From assembly GCF_002250835.2 (NCBI RefSeq), contig NZ_NOJY02000003.1, forward strand, positions 62,001 to 126,000: a stretch of 64,000 bases of DNA, in the 5' to 3' direction. The translations under genes were made by a program, and so were the position numbers. The stretch is from Romboutsia weinsteinii. GTDB lineage: Bacteria; Bacillota; Clostridia; Peptostreptococcales; Peptostreptococcaceae. Of the stretch, positions 54,314 through 62,902 are shown in pieces. The notes beneath the pieces were generated by a model. That model was not told the DNA's origin, searched no databases, and saw nothing but the letters and a program-made list of their open reading frames with translations. How positions within the stretch are numbered: the first letter of the stretch is position 1; every line of letters begins with the position of its first letter.

Positions 54314-55465
54314 CTATCTTCTTCTCATTATCATTCTTAGATCACTTATTGATTCTTTTAACACTCTCACTACTTCTAATATTTCTTCTTCTGTATTATC
54401 ATCTGATAAACTAAATCTTATAGCACCCTCTATTTCATCTGGAGTAAGTCCTATCATATTTAATACATGGCTACCTTTTTTCTTAGACGAACAAGCAGAT
54501 CCTGTTGATACATATATACCTTTTTGTTCAAGGTAGTGAAGTAATACTTCTCCTTTTATTCCTCTAAATGATATATTTAATATATGGCATACACCATCTT
54601 CAGGAGAATTAACTTTTATATCTTCTATAGACTTTATTATTTCATCCTTAAGAAGATTTTTTAATCCTGATATTTTTTCAATTTTTGAATCTAAATCTTT
54701 AGTTATTATTTTTACAGCTTCTCCTAAACCATAAATACCAGGTACATTTTCTGTTCCTGATCTTACTCCTATTTCTTGACCTCCACCAGTTAACATAGGC
54801 TTTAATCTATTATTTTCTTTAATATACATAAATCCTATACCTTTAGGACCGTGGAACTTATGAGCACTAACACTCATGAAGTCAATATTATATCTAGATG
54901 GTCTAAAGTTAATCTTAGCATACGATTGTATAGCATCTACATGTAAGTATACCTTATCCTGTAATGATTTTAGGTATTTACCTATTTCTGCTATTGGTTG
55001 TATGCTTCCAATTTCATTATTAACATGCATTATAGTTATTAGGCATGTTGATGGCTTTATAGAGTTTTTTAGTTCATCTATATCTATTTTACCTTCTTTA
55101 TCAACATTTAAATATGTAACTTCAAAACCTTCATCTTCTAAATCCTTAAGTGTATTTAAAACTGAAGGGTGTTCTATTACAGTTGATATTATATGATTTT
55201 TTCTTTTCTTATGAAGGTTTGCTACACCTCTTATTATAGTGTTATTAGATTCTGTTCCACCTGAAGTGAAATATATTTCTTTATCTTTTGCGCCTATACT
55301 TCTAGCAATATCTTGCCTCACAGCTTTTATATTCTTCTCAACTTCTATTCCTTTTTTATGTAAAGATGATGGATTTGCATAATCTGAAGTTAATGCATAC
55401 ATCATTCTTTCTACTACTTCTTTGTAAGGCTTCGTAGTTGCACTATTATCTAAATATATATCCAT
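54314..55465 (-). CDS. Cysteine desulfurase (NifS/IscS class), ThiI partner
   Basis: 383 residues. PLP lysine K203 in [10 protein letters not shown] and active cysteine C325 in [13 protein letters not shown]. The cysteine-loop form is of the NifS-like group that pairs with ThiI (NifZ in Bacillus). Supplies persulfide sulfur for tRNA thiolation. Cotranscribed with thiI. The leader at 55520-55650 may control it. Confidence 0.93.
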   Translation of the reverse strand: MDIYLDNSATTKPYKEVVERMMYALTSDYANPSSLHKKGIEVEKNIKAVRQDIARSIGAKDKEIYFTSGGTESNNTIIRGVANLHKKRKNHIISTVIEHPSVLNTLKDLEDEGFEVTYLNVDKEGKIDIDELKNSIKPSTCLITIMHVNNEIGSIQPIAEIGKYLKSLQDKVYLHVDAIQSYAKINFRPSRYNIDFMSVSAHKFHGPKGIGFMYIKENNRLKPMLTGGGQEIGVRSGTENVPGIYGLGEAVKIITKDLDSKIEKISGLKNLLKDEIIKSIEDIKVNSPEDGVCHILNISFRGIKGEVLLHYLEQKGIYVSTGSACSSKKKGSHVLNMIGLTPDEIEGAIRFSLSDDNTEEEILEVVRVLKESISDLRMIMRRR

Positions 55466-55519
55466 ATACTACACCAGCTTTCCAATTCATACTTAATATA
55501 AACAATTAATATTTATATT

Positions 55520-55612
55520 TTAACCAAAGTGATCATTATTTAAAAAATAACTTAAAAAAAAGAAATCTTTTGGATTTCTCATGCTATCTTTTAAATATAA
55601 ATTTAAATTCAT
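55520..55612 (-). CDS. 30-codon ORF overlapping a terminator, upstream of the desulfurase
   Basis: ATG at 55610-55612 follows AAAGAGAT; stop TAA at 55520-55522. It encodes MNLNLYLKDSMRNPKDFFFL and 10 more residues (SYFLNNDHFG). A terminator-like hairpin at 55561-55579 lies inside it. Could be a leader peptide or just chance; too short to judge. Confidence 0.3.
   Translation of the reverse strand: MNLNLYLKDSMRNPKDFFFLSYFLNNDHFG
55553..55579 (-). terminator. Attenuator-like hairpin ahead of the desulfurase
   Basis: Minus strand AGAAATC CAAAA GATTTCT followed by T8, about 95 bases upstream of the cysteine desulfurase start and about 45 bases past the promoter at 55621. Confidence 0.55.
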
Positions 55613-55620
55613 ATCTCTTT

Positions 55621-55629
55621 ATTATACCA
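55621..55629 (-). promoter_or_regulatory. Extended -10 promoter for the desulfurase-thiI unit
   Basis: TGGTATAAT on the minus strand (TATAAT at 55621-55626), after the CD3072-type gene's own terminator. No clear -35. Confidence 0.5.
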
Positions 55630-55667
55630 CTAAAGTACATTTTTTTTAATATTTTCTATGTAATAAG

Positions 55668-55703
55668 AAAAAATCTTTGACCTATATAAATCAAAGATTT
55701 TTG
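55668..55703 (-). terminator. Terminator after the TudS-like gene
   Basis: AAAAATCTTTGA ... TCAAAGATTTTT with a 9-base loop. Confidence 0.75.
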
Positions 55704-55715
55704 TTAATAGTTATT

Positions 55716-56264
55716 TTAATTAATACTTCCATAAATCTTTTCTATACTATCTAAACTAAATCCAAACATATCTAGCTTAATACCTTTTTCTCCTAGCATA
55801 GATTCTATCTCCTCAATAAATATTCCCTTTTCTTCAGTGTATATTATACTATCTATAGTTCGGCTTAAATTTTTATTACTTCCTAACTCTCCACCCCATT
55901 CTCCTCTGCAAGTTAAGCTAACACCACAAGATGGACTTCCATCTATCCCCAAGATACCTAATATCTCATGTCCATTATTTATATACTCTTGTATCTGGTA
56001 CAGGTATGTTTTAAACTCTTCTCTGCATATTCTTCTAAAATGAGGAGTATCGAATTGATCTTTTACATGCCCCCATCTTTTACTTCCATACATTATTTGC
56101 TCTGGGCAAGGTAGCTGAATTATACTTATATTATTCTCTATAATTAACTTCACAAGTTCTTTCCTTGCCTCTTCTCTTTCAAATTCTTCGATAAAACTCT
56201 CTACTTTTGAGTTTACATTTAGAATACAGTGTGAAACCAATATAATTTTATTTGTACTTATCAT
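55716..56264 (-). CDS. CD3072-family TudS-related desulfidase (putative)
   Basis: 182 residues, DUF523-like. Cysteines C13 (VSHCILN), C53 (QLPCPEQ) and C113 (SPSCGVS, with C119 nearby) would hold a [4Fe-4S] cluster, as in the thiouracil desulfidase TudS. Resembles the C. difficile CD3072 subgroup. Substrate unknown. Single gene with terminator; the neighbours thiI and the desulfurase also handle tRNA sulfur. Confidence 0.75.
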   Translation of the reverse strand: MISTNKIILVSHCILNVNSKVESFIEEFEREEARKELVKLIIENNISIIQLPCPEQIMYGSKRWGHVKDQFDTPHFRRICREEFKTYLYQIQEYINNGHEILGILGIDGSPSCGVSLTCRGEWGGELGSNKNLSRTIDSIIYTEEKGIFIEEIESMLGEKGIKLDMFGFSLDSIEKIYGSIN

Positions 56265-56565
56265 ATTCTAATATTCTCCTTAAATTTACATTATATGTCA
56301 TATAAATTGTAATCTATCTGTAGCTTGATAGTAAAACTGATTTTATGAATATCTAATTATCACTTATAGATTTTATGAATATTTATTACATATATAAAAC
56401 TTAAATTCTCATTTTATTTTCTATTTATATCTAAAAACTTACTTTTTTAATATTTTGAATACGTTTTCCTTATATTTTTTATTTAATTTTAACTTTTTTC
56501 AAGTTTTTTTAAGTTTTTTTGTAAAAACTATTGATTATCCTGTCGAATTTTGTTATTATTAATAC

Positions 56566-56710
56566 ATGGTTATCCCCCTGATAACCTTAATTAAAATCTC
56601 TATTCCCAATACCCCTTTTGAACGGATAGACTTTATATCCATTATTGTTAAATTGGCAACGGAAGCCAGTTTAACAGAAAAAAAAGAGCTTCCCCGAGCT
56701 CTTTTTTTTT
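56566..56710 (+). ncRNA. Candidate C-rich small RNA upstream of asparaginase
   Basis: Promoter TTGATT (56531-56536), 17 bases, TATTAT (56554-56559). The predicted RNA of about 145 bases folds as hairpin 1 (GGTTATC/GATAACC, loop CCCCT), a single-stranded part with TTCCCAATACCCCTTTT (56603-56619), hairpin 2 (GGATA/TATCC), hairpin 3 (GTTAAA...TTTAAC) and terminator hairpin GAGCT/AGCTC with loop TCCCCG before T9. Every loop carries a C run that could pair with Shine-Dalgarno G runs. No coding potential. The 56265-56565 stretch upstream holds only A+T-rich DNA. Confidence 0.6.
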
Positions 56711-56721
56711 ATGCTTTTTTT

Positions 56722-56730
56722 TGATATAAT
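56722..56730 (+). promoter_or_regulatory. Separate extended -10 promoter for asparaginase
   Basis: TGATATAAT (TGn + TATAAT) after the sRNA terminator, about 49 bases before the asparaginase start. Indicates that the RNA is an independent transcript, not just a leader. Confidence 0.5.
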
Positions 56731-56778
56731 GCAATTAGATTGTACAATTTTTATATTTTATAAAGGTGGAGATATTAT

Positions 56779-57780
56779 ATGACTAACAAAAAGAAAGTTG
56801 CCATAGTTTTTACTGGTGGAACTATATCCATGACTGTAGATGAAAAAGTTGGAGCTGCTATACCAACATTATCTGGAGAACAAATAATGTCAATGGTTAC
56901 AAACATTGACAAGGTCGCTAATGTTGAAGTTTTTAATTTTGACGAAATTCCAGGACCTCATATAACTCCAGAAAGAATGCTAGAGTTGAGAGACTATGTC
57001 AATAATTTACTTGCAACAGACGATATATCTGGTGTTGTAATAACTCACGGAACTGATAGTTTAGAAGAAACTGCTTATTTCCTTGATTTAACTATAAAAA
57101 CTTCAAAGCCAGTTATTGTAACTGGTGCTATGAGAAGTAGTTCAGAACTTGGATATGATGGACCAAGTAACTTATCTTCAGCTGTTTGTACTGCAATATC
57201 AGAAGAAGCTAAAGATAAAGGTGTACTTGTAGTACTTAACAATGAAGTTATGTTAGCTTCTGAAGCTACTAAGACTAATACACTATCTTTAAATACTTTC
57301 CAAGCTCTATCTGGTGGTCCTTTAGGAATCATAGATTGTAATGAGCTTGTATTATTTAAAAGTACAGCTTCAAGAAACATTGTTCATATAGATACAGATG
57401 TTGTTGAGTCTAAGGTTGCCTTATTTAAATCAGGAGTTGGAATGGATGATACATTTATAAAATTTGCTGCTGATAATGGCTACAAAGGTATAATAGTTGA
57501 AGCTATGGGTAGAGGTAATATACCTCCAATAATGTATGAAGGTGTTAAATATGCTAGGGAAAAAGGAATCCCAGTTGTTATAGTATCTAGATGTCACTCT
57601 GGTAGAGTATTTGATAGCTATGGATATTTAGGTTCAGGAAGAGATTTAAGAAATATAGGATGTATATTTGGTGGAGACCTTCCAGGACAAAAAGCTAGAA
57701 TAAAACTTATACTTGCATTAGGAAAAACTAATAACTTAGATGAAATTACAGATTACTTTGAAAAAGGAATTTATTATTAA
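56779..57780 (+). CDS. L-asparaginase, type I-like
   Basis: 333 residues. Catalytic Thr in FTGGTISM (T14 region) and HGTDSLEETAYFL with the second Thr; VTGAMRSSSELGYDGP and SRCHSGRVFDSYGY are family marks. No signal peptide, so cytoplasmic. Deamidates asparagine to aspartate. Single gene; ribosome site AAGGTGGAGATAT. Symbol left blank because ansA and ansB types differ by branch. Confidence 0.93.
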   Translation: MTNKKKVAIVFTGGTISMTVDEKVGAAIPTLSGEQIMSMVTNIDKVANVEVFNFDEIPGPHITPERMLELRDYVNNLLATDDISGVVITHGTDSLEETAYFLDLTIKTSKPVIVTGAMRSSSELGYDGPSNLSSAVCTAISEEAKDKGVLVVLNNEVMLASEATKTNTLSLNTFQALSGGPLGIIDCNELVLFKSTASRNIVHIDTDVVESKVALFKSGVGMDDTFIKFAADNGYKGIIVEAMGRGNIPPIMYEGVKYAREKGIPVVIVSRCHSGRVFDSYGYLGSGRDLRNIGCIFGGDLPGQKARIKLILALGKTNNLDEITDYFEKGIYY

Positions 57781-57862
57781 ATATTATTGATATTTATATA
57801 TATATGACCTACATTGATAATAAAGTTCGTTTAAGTCATTTATTAAAAATATAATTTAAAAC

Positions 57863-57899
57863 AAAAGCGCTATCTAGATATACTTAGATAGCACTTTTT
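57863..57899. terminator. Terminator between asparaginase and ABC operon
   Basis: AAAGCGCTATCTA ... TAGATAGCACTTT, followed by TTT; convergent genes. Confidence 0.8.
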
Positions 57900-57925
57900 A
57901 ATATTCATTATTAAATATATATTTT

Positions 57926-58651
57926 TTATGCCAAAACCTTATCGAAAAATTCTTTAGCTCTGCCATTTTTAGGAGCATTAAATACATTTTCTGGAGAATC
58001 ATCTTCAATAATTTTTCCTTCATCAACAAATATCACCCTATCTGCAACTTCCTTTGCAAATCCCATTTCATGTGTAACAATTGCCATAGTCATGCCCTCT
58101 ATAGCAAGTTCTTTTATAACATCTAGTACTTCTTTTACCATCTCTGGATCTAGCGCTGAAGTCGGTTCATCAAATAACATCATATCTGGTTCCATTGCAA
58201 GAGCTCTTGCAATAGCAATTCTTTGCTTTTGACCTCCTGAAAGTTGAGATGGATATGAATTTTTCTTATCTAATAAGCCTACTCTTTGAAGTAGGTACTC
58301 AGCTTTTTTCTCAGCCATTTCCTTAGTCATTTTATTTAGCTTAATTGGCGCTAGTGTAATATTTTCTAAAACTGTTTTGTGAGGAAATAAGTTAAAGTTT
58401 TGAAATACCATTCCAATTTTTTCTCTTACTTTATCAATCTTTATTTTTTTATCGGTTAAGCTAATCCCTTCAAAAATTATATCTCCATTTGTTGGTTCTT
58501 CCAACAAGTTCATACATCTAAGAAGAGTACTCTTACCACTACCGCTAGGTCCTACTATTGCAAGTATTTCTCCTTTTTTGATTTCTAAATCTATATTTTT
58601 TAGTATCTCTAATTTTCCAAATGATTTACTAAGATTATTTATTGTAATCAT
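57926..58651 (-). CDS. Polar amino acid ABC transporter, ATP-binding protein
   Basis: 241 residues. Walker [11 protein letters not shown]-loop [12 protein letters not shown], signature [15 protein letters not shown], Walker [15 protein letters not shown]. GlnQ/ArtP-type. Last gene of the substrate-binding, permease, ATPase operon under the T-box leader. Confidence 0.95.
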   Translation of the reverse strand: MITINNLSKSFGKLEILKNIDLEIKKGEILAIVGPSGSGKSTLLRCMNLLEEPTNGDIIFEGISLTDKKIKIDKVREKIGMVFQNFNLFPHKTVLENITLAPIKLNKMTKEMAEKKAEYLLQRVGLLDKKNSYPSQLSGGQKQRIAIARALAMEPDMMLFDEPTSALDPEMVKEVLDVIKELAIEGMTMAIVTHEMGFAKEVADRVIFVDEGKIIEDDSPENVFNAPKNGRAKEFFDKVLA

Positions 58652-58677
58652 AACACTTATTCTCCTTGATTATATTT

Positions 58678-59352
58678 TTATGCATCAGCCATAGCAAATT
58701 TCTTTTCCAATAGACCAACAAGCTTAGATAATGTAAATGTAAGAACAAAATATATTAGAGCTGCTACTATTAGAGGTTCTAAAGGCTTAAACGTAGAATT
58801 CTTTACTACACCTTGAACAAACATGATCTCTTTGACACCTATAACAGATATAATAGAAGATTCTTTTATAAGTGATATAAATTCATTTGCTAAGGCAGGT
58901 AAGATATTTCTTATTGCTTGAGGTACTATTACATATCTCATCGTACTTGAGTAACTTAATCCCAAAGATCTACTTGCTTCCATCTGCCCATTATCAACTG
59001 ACTGAATACCAGATCTAAATATCTCAGCTACATATGCACCTGAATTTATAGATAAAGCCACGGCCGCGGTTACAAATTCACTAGATATTCCAAATATACC
59101 CGGTATGTTAATTCCTATCTGAGGTAATCCAAACCAAAGTAAAAATACTTGTGCAAGTAATGGAGTACCTCTTAATACTTCAATATAAACACTTGCTAAT
59201 CCACTTAAAAATTTATTTTTGGATAGTTTTGCAAGACATATAAATAAACCTATTATAAATCCGAAAAATAAAGCTATTAGAGAAACTGATATTGTAATAC
59301 CAGTTCCCTTTAAAATCATCTCATACCATTTGCTTAAGAAACTAAAATCCAT
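58678..59352 (-). CDS. Polar amino acid ABC transporter, permease
   Basis: 224 residues, five to six membrane segments, with the EAA loop EASRSLGLSYSSTMRYVIVPQAIRNILPAL. HisM/GlnP type. Start ATG 59350-59352 after GGGAGTGGGCAAT; an upstream in-frame ATG is inside that stretch. Followed by the ATPase gene 26 bases later. Confidence 0.94.
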   Translation of the reverse strand: MDFSFLSKWYEMILKGTGITISVSLIALFFGFIIGLFICLAKLSKNKFLSGLASVYIEVLRGTPLLAQVFLLWFGLPQIGINIPGIFGISSEFVTAAVALSINSGAYVAEIFRSGIQSVDNGQMEASRSLGLSYSSTMRYVIVPQAIRNILPALANEFISLIKESSIISVIGVKEIMFVQGVVKNSTFKPLEPLIVAALIYFVLTFTLSKLVGLLEKKFAMADA

Positions 59353-59377
59353 ATTGCCCACTCCCAACTTTTATTTT

Positions 59378-60220
59378 TTATTGCTGACCAGACTCTGCCG
59401 CTATAGTTGAAGCTTCATCTAAAAATTCATCTATTTTCCCTGAATCTTTTAATTCTTTTATTTTTTTATTTAATAGATCCAAAAGTTCCTTATTATTATC
59501 AGTTTGCTTAATAGCTGCTGCCATACCTTCTTCTACACCTTCACCTATTGAAGTATTTGCTACTTTAATACCATCATAAACTTTAGTGTTTATCATAGAC
59601 ACTGCCTCATTAGTTACTATTGCATCGATATTTCCATTTTTTAATTCAAGCACTAAATCAGGTATACCAGCTAGAGATTTAAAGTTTTCAGCTTTTAAAT
59701 CATCACGCACATACTCTTCTTGTATACTTCCCTTTTGAACCCCTATTCTTAGCTTTTTTAAATCTTCTTCAGATTTAATTTTATTTTCATCCCCACTTTT
59801 AACTATAACTGCATTGTAACTTACATAATATAAGTCTGTGAAATCAACGCTCTTCTCTCTTTCTTCTGTTGGTGACATTCCAGCAAGTATAATATCTATC
59901 TTATCTGCACTTAATGCACCTACTAATCCATCAAAATCCATTTCTTTAAATTCAACTTCTACTCCAAGATCTTTTGCAAATTCATCAGCTATCATAGCAT
60001 CTACACCTAAAACTTTTTCATCTCCATCTTTATGAAACTCAAACGGTGGAAACTCTGCACTAGTTCCCACTACTAATTTTCCACTATCTTTTATAGATTC
60101 CAGTAGATTTGCTGATTCTGTTGAACCTCCATTACTTCCTCCTGATGTACTACATCCTACTAATGATATTGATAATGCTAATGCTGCCCCAAAACTTAAT
60201 ATTTTCTTTAATCCCTTCAT
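59378..60220 (-). CDS. Amino acid ABC transporter, substrate-binding lipoprotein
   Basis: 280 residues. Lipobox SLVGC (C23), then a family 3 solute-binding fold: LVVGTSAEFPPFEF, GVDAMIADEFAKDLGVEVEF, DGLVGALSADKIDIILAGMSPTEER. Type of polar amino acid not readable; the T-box specifier would tell. First coding gene of the operon, 50 bases after the last leader terminator. Confidence 0.93.
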   Translation of the reverse strand: MKGLKKILSFGAALALSISLVGCSTSGGSNGGSTESANLLESIKDSGKLVVGTSAEFPPFEFHKDGDEKVLGVDAMIADEFAKDLGVEVEFKEMDFDGLVGALSADKIDIILAGMSPTEEREKSVDFTDLYYVSYNAVIVKSGDENKIKSEEDLKKLRIGVQKGSIQEEYVRDDLKAENFKSLAGIPDLVLELKNGNIDAIVTNEAVSMINTKVYDGIKVANTSIGEGVEEGMAAAIKQTDNNKELLDLLNKKIKELKDSGKIDEFLDEASTIAAESGQQ

Positions 60221-60269
60221 TCCTAATACCCCCTAAATTAATTATTATTAAATATAATTTCTTAAATTA

Positions 60270-60345
60270 AAAAAGTCCCTTGGCATAAATGCCAAGAGAC
60301 GAATCAAACGCGTTACCACTCTTGTTGATAAGCAAATAAATCAAA
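60270..60345 (-). promoter_or_regulatory. Second T-box antiterminator/terminator module (no stem I)
   Basis: T-box sequence AAGAGTGGTAACGCG (60309-60323) followed by terminator GTCTCTTGGCAT ... ATGCCAAGGGAC (60270-60300) and T6. It is a copy of the first module (GCTTATCAACAAGAGTGG versus ACTTATCAAGAAGAGTGG), but there is no room for a stem I. Confidence 0.8.
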
Positions 60346-60367
60346 AATCATGGTTTTAGTCGTATAA

Positions 60368-60620
60368 ATAAAAAAGTCCCTTAGTCTAAACGACTAAGAG
60401 ACGAATTATATCCGCGATACCACTCTTCTTGATAAGTAATTACTTATCCTCTCAAAACCTTAAGGCGGCCAACCAATTATCATACTAAATCTTCTGATAA
60501 TCTTCTCCAAAGCTCTCTTCACACTAAAATCCAATGCTAGGCTTGCACCACCCCCTAGCTCGCTGTAAATTCATTTAGGCTACTTTCTTCTTCACTGAAT
60601 TTATCTTTCTTAAATTGTTA
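60368..60620 (-). promoter_or_regulatory. T-box riboswitch leader of the amino acid ABC operon
   Basis: Stem I with the apical AGGGGGTGGTGCAAGCCT (about 60538-60555), the TTTGGAG turn, then T-box motif AAGAGTGGTATCGCGG (60412-60427) and terminator GTCTCTTAGTC ... GACTAAGGGAC (60368-60402) before T6. Uncharged tRNA of the cognate amino acid should give read-through. The specifier lies in TGTGAAGAGAGC (60512-60523); I cannot fix its frame. AGA (Arg) and GAG or GAA (Glu) are candidates. Confidence 0.9.
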
Positions 60621-60625
60621 ATAAC

Positions 60626-60654
60626 ATTGTACTTCTGCTTTTTTGAATTGTCAA
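60626..60654 (-). promoter_or_regulatory. sigma-A promoter of the T-box leader
   Basis: Minus strand TTGACA (60649-60654), 17 bases, TACAAT (60626-60631): near-consensus. It lies only 23 bases beyond the helicase stop codon. Confidence 0.8.
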
Positions 60655-60677
60655 CAATTTTTAGAATATTTTTTATA

Positions 60678-62780
60678 TTATAATTTACACATAATCTTTT
60701 TAGTTAAGCAAACTCTTGCGTTTAAGGTCTTATCTCCATCTTCAAATCTTATCTTCAAAGAATCTCCATCTTTTTGTATTATAGTTCCTTCTTTAAATCT
60801 CTTATGATAAATTTTATCACCTATAGTTATACTGTCTATCTCATCTTTAGTCAGCACATTTATACCATTTATCATATTCTCTTTCTCTATCTTTTTTCTA
60901 TATTCTTCTTTAGAAGTTTTTGCGTCATCTATAAATCTAGATTTTGTTGCTTTTTTCCCATACTTATTAAGCGGCGAACTTATATATAGACTTTCTTCAG
61001 CTCTAGTTATTGCCACATACATAAGTCTTCTTTCCTCTTCTATTTGTTCATTTTTTCTTTCTTCGTCGTCTATATCATATGATTTTTCATGAGGTATTGT
61101 TCCTTCATTAGCGCCAATTATATAAACATTTTTAAACTCTAAACCTTTAGCACTATGCATAGTAGTAAAAATCACACCATCACTTTGCTTGTTATTTCTA
61201 TTATCTATTATCTCAGCCTTTACCCGTTCAATATGGTCTAGATACTCTTGAATCGTTTTAAAATTAGTAGAAGAACTTTCTATTTCATTTAAAATTTCAA
61301 CTAATCCAGTTGCCTTCATTTTTCTATTTGAGCAATAGTCTAGTATATATCTATCATAATCCAAGCTACTTCTAATATAAGATATAGCATTTTTAGGTGT
61401 TAAAGTTTTTAAGTAACTTATATCTATTTCTAAATCATTTATTGTTTTTACTTGTTTAGGATGAAGATCACATTTATTTATTAATGCATCTATAAAATCT
61501 TTTTCTTCTTTCATTAGATTTATATTATCTTTTGATATATACCTAAACGGCTTATTTATAATTCTTACCCAATCTTTGTTTGACTTAGGATCTAGGGCTA
61601 TTCTTAAATATGCTAAAATATCCTGAGCTGCCCAATGGTCATATATTGTAATTATAGAATCCTTTACTACAAATGGTATTCTAAGATCCATAAATACATC
61701 TACCAGCGCTCTTGATTGTATATTAGTTCTGTAAATCACTGCAAAATCAGTATATTCAACATAGTCTTTTTTCATTTCTTCTAATATATCTTTTCCAACA
61801 AATAACGCTTCTTCCTCTGCATCATCAGGAGAAATATAACTTACCTTAGCTCCCTTACCTTGGCTACACTTTATAATCTTTTCATATCTATTATTATTTT
61901 TCTGTATAAGGTTATTAGATACTTCTATAATTTCATTCTTAGATCTATAATTTATATCTAAGACAATTTTTTCAGCTCCATTAAAGTACTCCTCAAATTG
62001 AAGTAAAAAATCAGGTCTAGAGCCTCTAAATCCATAAATACTTTGGTCTTCATCTCCAACTACAAATATGTTATTCATTGGATTAGATATTAGTTTTAGT
62101 ACCTCAAATTGAACCTTATTTACATCTTGAAACTCGTCTACAAGAATATATTTATATACTCCTCTCACCATTTCTAATGCTCGTTTATTCTCTTTAAGTA
62201 GATGATATGTCTTTATTAACATATCATCAAAATCTATCTTATTTAATTGAGATTTATGCTCTTCATATAAATTATATACCTTAGAAAACTCATCCGATGT
62301 TAAAATTTCTGATGTAAAATCAATCCTATCCATTAACTCATTTTTCACATATGAAATCTCATTGATTACTTGTCCTACTGTCTCATCATCATCTGCATTT
62401 TCAATATTTAAGCTTTTTAAGATAGTTTTTATACACATTCTCTTCAACTTTTCTTCAAAAATACTGTCTAAACCGTAATTAGTAAAATGCCTTAAGATTC
62501 TAAAAAACACAGAATGGAATGTTCCATATGTAACCTTTGTAAGTCTAAAGTCATTATTTAAGCTGATAGCTCTATTTCTCATCTCAAGAGATGAAGCCTT
62601 TGTAAAGCTTATTGCCAGTATATTTGTAGGTTTTATATTCTCATTTAGTACTAAGTTTGCTATTCTATAAGTTATAACTCTCGTCTTTCCAGATCCAGGT
62701 CCTGCAAGTACCATACATGGACCATCTATATGCTTAACAGCTTTTTGCTGATTATCATTTAAATTATCTATATTAATCAT
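60678..62780 (-). CDS. UvrD/PcrA-like DNA helicase
   Basis: 700 residues. Superfamily 1A helicase: AGPGSGKT (I), TFHSV region (Ic), VDEFQDVN (II), DQSIYGFRGS (III), TTMHSAKGLEFKNV (V) and RLMYVAITRA (VI). The C-terminal region (KIYHKRFKEGTIIQ) is a Tudor-like SH3 fold that binds RNA polymerase in PcrA. PcrA proteins of related bacteria are usually about 730-750 residues, so this may be a paralogue. Single gene. Confidence 0.9.
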   Translation of the reverse strand: MINIDNLNDNQQKAVKHIDGPCMVLAGPGSGKTRVITYRIANLVLNENIKPTNILAISFTKASSLEMRNRAISLNNDFRLTKVTYGTFHSVFFRILRHFTNYGLDSIFEEKLKRMCIKTILKSLNIENADDDETVGQVINEISYVKNELMDRIDFTSEILTSDEFSKVYNLYEEHKSQLNKIDFDDMLIKTYHLLKENKRALEMVRGVYKYILVDEFQDVNKVQFEVLKLISNPMNNIFVVGDEDQSIYGFRGSRPDFLLQFEEYFNGAEKIVLDINYRSKNEIIEVSNNLIQKNNNRYEKIIKCSQGKGAKVSYISPDDAEEEALFVGKDILEEMKKDYVEYTDFAVIYRTNIQSRALVDVFMDLRIPFVVKDSIITIYDHWAAQDILAYLRIALDPKSNKDWVRIINKPFRYISKDNINLMKEEKDFIDALINKCDLHPKQVKTINDLEIDISYLKTLTPKNAISYIRSSLDYDRYILDYCSNRKMKATGLVEILNEIESSSTNFKTIQEYLDHIERVKAEIIDNRNNKQSDGVIFTTMHSAKGLEFKNVYIIGANEGTIPHEKSYDIDDEERKNEQIEEERRLMYVAITRAEESLYISSPLNKYGKKATKSRFIDDAKTSKEEYRKKIEKENMINGINVLTKDEIDSITIGDKIYHKRFKEGTIIQKDGDSLKIRFEDGDKTLNARVCLTKKIMCKL

Positions 62781-62902
62781 TTTTTACCACCTTGATGTAT
62801 TATTTAATTAAACTATAATTATATATAGGTTTAATTGTTGAATCCATATTATATTTTAGTACTAAACTATTATAATATATAATTCACGAAAGGAGAAATT
62901 TT

